Below are positions 6,199 to 10,275 of a DNA stretch of 10,275 nt, in pieces. The position numbers and the translations under genes are program-made. Source of the DNA: Holosporales bacterium. Lineage in GTDB: Bacteria > Pseudomonadota > Alphaproteobacteria > BNTO01. The notes below the pieces were generated by a model that did not search any database, was not told where the DNA came from, and saw only the letters and a program-made list of their open reading frames with translations. The stretch covers positions 1 through 10,275 of the forward strand of contig JAITOG010000103.1 of assembly GCA_031290075.1 (NCBI GenBank), written 5' to 3'. How positions within the stretch are numbered: position 1 is the stretch's first letter; the number at the start of each line of letters is the position of its first letter.

Positions 6199-6212
6199 GT
6201 ATGCTTTCTAAT

Positions 6213-8825
6213 TTACAGTCTTAATAAGTGCCTGTATTCAGTATGTAAAAGTTTATTTGATGAAATTGTTTCAAATAAATATTCTTTTTCTTTATAATTG
6301 CAAAGGAGAATTTTAAGCTTGCTATCTAATATTCTTAAGATATCTTTTGAAATTTCAATAATAATATTGTTCTTTCTTCCTATATCTGTTTTAAGTTGAA
6401 CAGCGCGAACTATTACATTTTTACTTTTATACATCTTTGCTTCAATTGGTAATTGTATTTTTATACATTCTTGTATTTCTTTTTTAGACGGAACATACCC
6501 CGTTTTATAATCTATAATGCAAATATCATTTTTATTCAAAACATCTATTCTATCAATAATTCCATGGACTTCGAATAAAATATTATTAATATTTAAATTA
6601 ATACTACATTTTAATTCAGTTAAAATTTTAATATTTTTCTTTTTAATTTCCCAAAATTCTTTTTCTAACTCCTTTAAAAAAGCAAAAGCTCTTAAAAAAA
6701 ATCTGTGGGAATACGGGGTTTGCGCAAATTTTTCAGCAAAATCTACCAAAGCTACATTTCCTTGTAAACAATTTTGTTTAAAATATTGATCCAATATATA
6801 ATGAATCCAAATTCCAAAATCTAAATTTTCACTAAATGTTATTGGATATAATTTTAATATTTGTTTAATATAGAAAGAATAAGGATCATCTAATAATAAT
6901 TGTAAATTTGTGATAGAAAGTTTTGTTGGCCTGCTGGAAATAGGAGGGGAAGCTTTTGCAGATATTTTTGTTTTTTTAAAAATTTTTTCGCCCCTTTCTT
7001 CAAAAAAATGGAAAAAATCATCAAAATTTTCAAATTTAAGAGCATCCAAAAAACTATGCCTTACGGTAGTTTTGTCTAAACTCCTTGTAATATAAATTTT
7101 TCTATTTTTTTTATTAGCTATATATTTGAAAACATCTTTTTCAATTGAAAGATTATATTTTTGATTTAAAAGATAACCAAAATGTAATTCTTTATACCAA
7201 ATTTCCTCACTCATAGATGGCAAAAAGGCAACATCAAAATCAAAGGACATTGCGGATTTTGTAGATAGCAGCAGAATATTGTTTTTTTTTGAACATTCAA
7301 AGGAAAATTTATTTTGCGAAGAAAGATCATTTTTTTTCTTTTTAAGAAGAAATTTTATAGAACAAAGGTATTCATCCGAAGAAATTCGTTCAAAAATTTG
7401 CGAGGATTTTAAGTCTTCAAAAAAAATAAATAAAGCATTTAATTCTTTACTATTAGGTTCTTCAAAAGCAAAGGCATTAGACTTATTTCGTAACTCAATT
7501 TCTTCTGTGAGTTTGTGCGTTGCTTCGGGACCCAATTCAAAGTGTTGTTTAGGATGGGATTCCTCTTCGGTAGAAGAAACCGGTTTCAAAATAACTCTAA
7601 TAAAATCAGCAATAGCTTTTTCATGTACAGTTACAAAATCTGTAAAATAAACACAATCTTTAACTCTTACTATTTCTTGTAGGTTTTCTATCCATTCATA
7701 TAGAGGCTGCAAATCCTCATGTTTATTTATAATATCTAAAAATTCAGGCAAAGTTGCGTTGTTCTTTGCAATAAAATTGTTATTAACAAACTCTGAATGA
7801 GTTTGAATAATTCTTTGAATAAAAAACTTCACTTTTCTTTTAAAATCTACAGAAGCAAATTTTTTAATTAATTGATTACAAAGTAATATTTCCAATTTTT
7901 TTCCACATGGATTCCAAATAAAATCTGCAATTTCATAAATAAAGGTGCCATAATTGGTATTATTAATTGAATTAGAAGTTGTATAATTTTTGCTAGCAAT
8001 TTCCAATATATTTAACTCAGATTTAATTCGCTCAATAATATTTGTATCATCTGAAATAATGGCGATATTTGCATTCTGTTGTTTTATCAGCTCTTCTATT
8101 TTCAGGGCAATTGCGGCGGCTTCATCGGCAGGAGACTGAAATTCTTTATAAAAATAAAAGGCTTCATGCTCTTTAAAGGTAATATGCTCACACTTTTTCC
8201 TTAGCCTATCAATACAAGGAAAATAAAGGTTTGGGGTGACATCAACAAAAAAGAATTTTTTCCCTTTTTTTTGCAAAATTTCTTCAATTTTTTTCCAAAT
8301 TCCTGGATTTTTATCCCAAAATTCTTTGATAATCTCAAAGAGCTGTTTTGTAGTACTATTATTTTCACATACGAAAAAAGGAAGGTTTTCTAAAGAATCG
8401 CTGTATTTTTGGCAATGGCCTAAGTTTTCTAAAACGATATTTGAAAATTGCAAAGTATCAAAAAAAGAAACAGAGCTAATACGATTTCTAACTGTTTTAA
8501 CAACATCCCAAAATTCAAAGGGATAATTAGAATTCTCTCGTAACTCAATTTCTTCTGCAAATTTGTTCGTCGCTTCAATGCTCGAATTCTCATGTATATC
8601 TAAAATGGGTTTCAAAAGTGGTTTCGAAGAAAGCCTATTATCGCCAAGCTCCTCCAACGATATGATTTCAGGGATAAGACAATTACTTTTTTTTTCTTCA
8701 GTAAACTTAACAAAACTTTCTAAAATCCGCTGAACACTACCGTTTGTTTGCGTTATGATAATGCAATCAAAGTATTCTTTTTGATCCTTTAATTTGCTTG
8801 CAATAAAAGTTGCAACATCACACAT
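6213..8825 (-). CDS. addB: AddB-like nuclease/helicase-scaffold subunit (double-strand break repair)
   Basis: This protein resembles the alphaproteobacterial type of AddB, which with AddA forms the exonuclease-helicase that resects DNA breaks for RecA. The N-terminus (CDVATFIASKLKDQ, then CIIITQTNGSVQRILESFV) fits the inactive-helicase fold; I see no Walker A motif. The C-terminal PD-(D/E)XK nuclease is clear: LSITNLQLLLDDPYSFYIKQ (636-655), GIWIHYILD with His675, VHGIIDRID with Asp758, IIDYKTG with Asp772 and Lys774, and IQLPIEAKMY with Gln791. The four-cysteine iron-sulfur pattern of Bacillus AddB is not visible. At 870 aa it is somewhat short. It contains two related inserted segments (residues 71-100 and 413-450). 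The ATG overlaps the MFS stop by 8 bases (ATGTGTGA), with AGAGA upstream, so translation is probably coupled. addA is not in the window. Confidence 0.85.
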   Translation of the reverse strand: MCDVATFIASKLKDQKEYFDCIIITQTNGSVQRILESFVKFTEEKKSNCLIPEIISLEELGDNRLSSKPLLKPILDIHENSSIEATNKFAEEIELRENSNYPFEFWDVVKTVRNRISSVSFFDTLQFSNIVLENLGHCQKYSDSLENLPFFVCENNSTTKQLFEIIKEFWDKNPGIWKKIEEILQKKGKKFFFVDVTPNLYFPCIDRLRKKCEHITFKEHEAFYFYKEFQSPADEAAAIALKIEELIKQQNANIAIISDDTNIIERIKSELNILEIASKNYTTSNSINNTNYGTFIYEIADFIWNPCGKKLEILLCNQLIKKFASVDFKRKVKFFIQRIIQTHSEFVNNNFIAKNNATLPEFLDIINKHEDLQPLYEWIENLQEIVRVKDCVYFTDFVTVHEKAIADFIRVILKPVSSTEEESHPKQHFELGPEATHKLTEEIELRNKSNAFAFEEPNSKELNALFIFFEDLKSSQIFERISSDEYLCSIKFLLKKKKNDLSSQNKFSFECSKKNNILLLSTKSAMSFDFDVAFLPSMSEEIWYKELHFGYLLNQKYNLSIEKDVFKYIANKKNRKIYITRSLDKTTVRHSFLDALKFENFDDFFHFFEERGEKIFKKTKISAKASPPISSRPTKLSITNLQLLLDDPYSFYIKQILKLYPITFSENLDFGIWIHYILDQYFKQNCLQGNVALVDFAEKFAQTPYSHRFFLRAFAFLKELEKEFWEIKKKNIKILTELKCSINLNINNILFEVHGIIDRIDVLNKNDICIIDYKTGYVPSKKEIQECIKIQLPIEAKMYKSKNVIVRAVQLKTDIGRKNNIIIEISKDILRILDSKLKILLCNYKEKEYLFETISSNKLLHTEYRHLLRL
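7476..7589 (-). repeat. In-frame repeat insert in addB, copy 2
   Basis: This segment encodes addB residues 413-450, LKPVSSTEEESHPKQHFELG followed by PEATHKLTEEIELRNKSN. It matches the segment at 8526-8615 in protein and in DNA (19 identical bases at its 3' coding end on the plus strand, CGTAACTCAATTTCTTCTG). GC over 7501-7590 is about 44% by count, against about 23% in the adjoining 7381-7440. It contains the perfect 12-base palindrome GAAACCGGTTTC (7576-7587) and a small hairpin TCTTC-GGTA-GAAGA. It looks like foreign DNA inserted without breaking the frame. Confidence 0.65.
8526..8615 (-). repeat. In-frame repeat insert in addB, copy 1
   Basis: This segment encodes addB residues 71-100, LKPILDIHENSS followed by IEATNKFAEEIELRENSN. 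It shares LKP, EAT.K..EEIELR..SN with copy 2 but lacks eight residues in the middle. It lies between IPEIISLEELGD and FEFWDVVKTVRNRI, where a linker of the N-terminal domain is expected. AGAATTC (8529-8535) near one end and GAATTCT (8584-8590) near the other can pair. GC is about 34%, above the flanking gene. Confidence 0.6.
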
Positions 8826-10116
8826 TATCTCTCTTTGTTTTGCTTTGCTTTATCTTATATCCCATTATTATTATCAGTGCTATAAGAGCAAAGGAAGCAA
8901 TTATTCCGCTAGCTACGAATGCGGTTCGGGTTCCTAATCTATGAGAAATACGGCCCATTACGGAATCCCCTATCATCATTCCAATTGCACATGTAATAAA
9001 ATATATACCAAGCCCGGTTCCTCTTAAGTTTTCAGGGACAACTTCGCTAATAAGTGAAAGGAATATATTCATTGTTGTTCCATATTGTATTCCCCATAGG
9101 GCAACCCCTACATAGAAAAATTTGAAAGTGTTCGATGTTGCAAGCGTTATATCAGACAAAACTAAGCTTATAATTCCTAAACAAAGTAACCAATATCTAT
9201 TCATTTTGTCAGCGATTAATCCAACAGGATAAGAAGACATTGCCCAAGCTAAGTTAAATACGATCATAACTGTTGGTATAAGCTTCTTTTCCAAATGAAA
9301 CACGTCTCTGGCATGAATGGATAGAAAAGCCTCTCCCATTCTTGAAAGTAGGAATATAAAATTAACAATCATCAATTTCCAGAATGTAATACCAAGTAAT
9401 TTGAAGTTGGAAAAAGAAAAAGACTGTTTATATTTTGGAGTATGCGAAGGAATAACAGCAAGAAGCGCGGCTTTTCTTATTTTTAATGGTTCTTTTATAA
9501 AAAATAAAAATACTAAAAATCCAATTGAAACGGGAATTGCTGTAAACCAAAAAAGCGTTCTATAATTTTCTCTGCTTAGCCACATAACAATACCGGCCAT
9601 AAAAGCGCCCAATACGGATCCAATGGTGGCTAAGCTTCTTTTTAAACCATAGCAAGCCCCAATTCTTCTAGATGGGGCAATATCTCCAACAAGCGCACTT
9701 CTTGGGGCAGCTTGGATTCCATTGCCAACACGCTCCATCATTCGAGCAAAAATAATGGCAAATCCATAGCCTGAAAATATTGCGAAAACATATTTTGCTA
9801 AAACAACAATTCCATATCCAATTCCTATTAGTAATTTTCTTTTTTGCAAAATATCACTTAAGATACCGGAAAGTAATTTCATAATAAAAGAGGTGCCTTC
9901 TGCTAATCCTTCCAAAAAACCAATAATTGAAAGGGAGTAACCAAGCTCTTCTTTCAAATATATTGGGCAGTAAATGAAAATTATGATTGAAGAGAAATTA
10001 GCAAAAAACATCATAAGACCAACCATCCACACCATTTTTGGGATACGCAGTTTATGGTCTAAAATATTTTTTTTAATGAGTTTTTTTTGATTATAGTTTA
10101 AAGAAAACTTTTTCAC
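8818..10116 (-). CDS. MFS transporter, substrate unknown
   Basis: This is a 12-span major facilitator. Motif A appears as GILSDILQKRK after span 2 and again as GLIADKMNR in the second half. The loop 4-5 motif RMMERVGNGIQAAPRSALVG belongs to the MFS subgroup with 'NRVGKGIRTAPRDALI'. Other marks are KRSLATIGSVLGAFMAG and SEVVPENLRGTGLGIYF. It acts in the inner membrane; the substrate cannot be told. The start is unsure. The frame is open to a TTG at 10203 inside repeat copy C, but the family starts shortly before LRIPKMVW. I chose the GTG at 10116 (432 aa, MKKFSLNYNQ...), which gives a basic cytoplasmic tail; the ATG at 10035 (405 aa) would begin at span 1. None has a good ribosome-binding site. 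The stop overlaps the addB start. Confidence 0.85.
   Translation of the reverse strand: MKKFSLNYNQKKLIKKNILDHKLRIPKMVWMVGLMMFFANFSSIIIFIYCPIYLKEELGYSLSIIGFLEGLAEGTSFIMKLLSGILSDILQKRKLLIGIGYGIVVLAKYVFAIFSGYGFAIIFARMMERVGNGIQAAPRSALVGDIAPSRRIGACYGLKRSLATIGSVLGAFMAGIVMWLSRENYRTLFWFTAIPVSIGFLVFLFFIKEPLKIRKAALLAVIPSHTPKYKQSFSFSNFKLLGITFWKLMIVNFIFLLSRMGEAFLSIHARDVFHLEKKLIPTVMIVFNLAWAMSSYPVGLIADKMNRYWLLCLGIISLVLSDITLATSNTFKFFYVGVALWGIQYGTTMNIFLSLISEVVPENLRGTGLGIYFITCAIGMMIGDSVMGRISHRLGTRTAFVASGIIASFALIALIIIMGYKIKQSKTKRDNV
10090..10095 (-). promoter_or_regulatory. Candidate -10 box for the MFS-addB operon
   Basis: A perfect TATAAT on the minus strand lies 54 bases before the alternative ATG start at 10035. 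Its -35 (TCGTGA, 10113-10118) matches only three of six. It would be the promoter only if translation starts at 10035; with the GTG at 10116 it falls inside the gene. This is an unresolved alternative. Confidence 0.25.
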
Positions 10117-10121
10117 GAAAG

Positions 10122-10135
10122 TACAGAATTCTGTA
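10122..10135. promoter_or_regulatory. 14-base perfect palindrome upstream of the MFS-addB operon
   Basis: TACAGAATTCTGTA is perfectly symmetric. It lies just ahead of the GTG start at 10116, or about 30 bases upstream of the TATAAT at 10090. Its position suits an operator. It does not match the alphaproteobacterial LexA box (GTTC-N7-GTTC), and no regulator can be named. Confidence 0.35.
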
Positions 10136-10188
10136 AACACTATGAGATGATACAAAAAAATCACACCAGAAAGCAACTTTTTTGTCTG

Positions 10189-10275
10189 TATACACAACCC
10201 CAAAAAATTGCGGATTCAAACTTCTTGGATTTAAAAGGATTGGCAGCAATTAAAATCCGCATTCTTTGGGGACCC
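10189..10275 (-). repeat. Palindromic intergenic repeat, copy C (cut by window edge)
   Basis: Read on the minus strand this matches copies A and B: GGGGTCCCCAAAGAATGCGG, TTGCTGCCAATCC, AAGAAGTTTGAATCCGCAAT, TTTTTTGGGG and a GTGTATA end (TATAC at 10189-10193 on the plus strand). The other end lies beyond 10275. The inner hairpin is weaker here (CTTTTAAATCCAAG). It sits directly upstream of the MFS-addB genes, and its end overlaps the open frame of the MFS gene, which makes the extreme N-terminal extension unlikely to be real coding sequence. Confidence 0.85.

Noticed and set aside
7279..7650. 123-aa plus-strand frame opposite addB, and similar frames at 6517-6789, 6910-7095 and 8236-8526
   Set aside because: All are antisense to addB, rich in Phe/Ser/Lys as expected from AT-rich antisense, and have no start signals.

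Overview
The window looks like part of an obligate intracellular alphaproteobacterium of the Rickettsiales/Holosporales type. The DNA is strongly AT-rich. The housekeeping proteins (NusG, SecE, PheS, S4, BamE) read as alphaproteobacterial. There is an ankyrin-repeat gene, an alphaproteobacterial-type AddB carrying in-frame inserted repeats, and several short palindromic intergenic repeats. The assignment rests on protein features read by eye; no database was searched.

Layout, left to right. Positions 2-691 (+) hold the 3' part of an ankyrin-repeat gene that runs off the left edge, followed by a decayed extra ankyrin unit. Positions 692-1087 have no intact gene but hold a palindromic repeat (copy A) that appears to have inserted inside one arm of an older inverted-repeat element. 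An unrecognised 445-aa exported or membrane protein follows on the minus strand (1088-2425), with operator-like palindromes in front of it. Repeat copy B comes next (2548-2641), then the minus-strand set tRNA-Trp, secE, nusG (2685-3543), a classic bacterial order. From a shared divergent intergenic region pheS reads rightward (3678-4763), followed by rpsD (4902-5516). A diverged relic of the same repeat (copy D) lies between the converging 3' ends of rpsD and bamE. The rest is minus strand: an MFS transporter (8818 to about 10116) overlapping addB (6213-8825) by 8 bases, then bamE (5666 to about 6112). Copy C of the repeat sits just upstream of the MFS gene and is cut by the right edge.

How the genes relate. 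SecE (translocon) and NusG (transcription elongation) are probably co-transcribed with tRNA-Trp. PheS, S4 and BamE are essential-type functions (phenylalanyl-tRNA synthesis, 30S assembly, outer-membrane protein assembly). AddB is the nuclease/scaffold half of the AddAB recombination machine. Several usual partners are missing from their normal places: rplK after nusG, pheT after pheS, addA next to addB. This points to extensive rearrangement.

The most notable observations are: (1) a family of about 95-bp imperfect palindromes with TATAC...GTATA ends and apparent TA target duplication, one copy having an 'empty site' for comparison in the same window; (2) two related in-frame inserts of 30 and 38 residues inside AddB, resembling in principle the Rickettsia palindromic elements that insert into coding genes; (3) an ankyrin gene whose last repeats have decayed next to mobile DNA; (4) an unrecognised exported protein gene with a complex palindromic upstream region.
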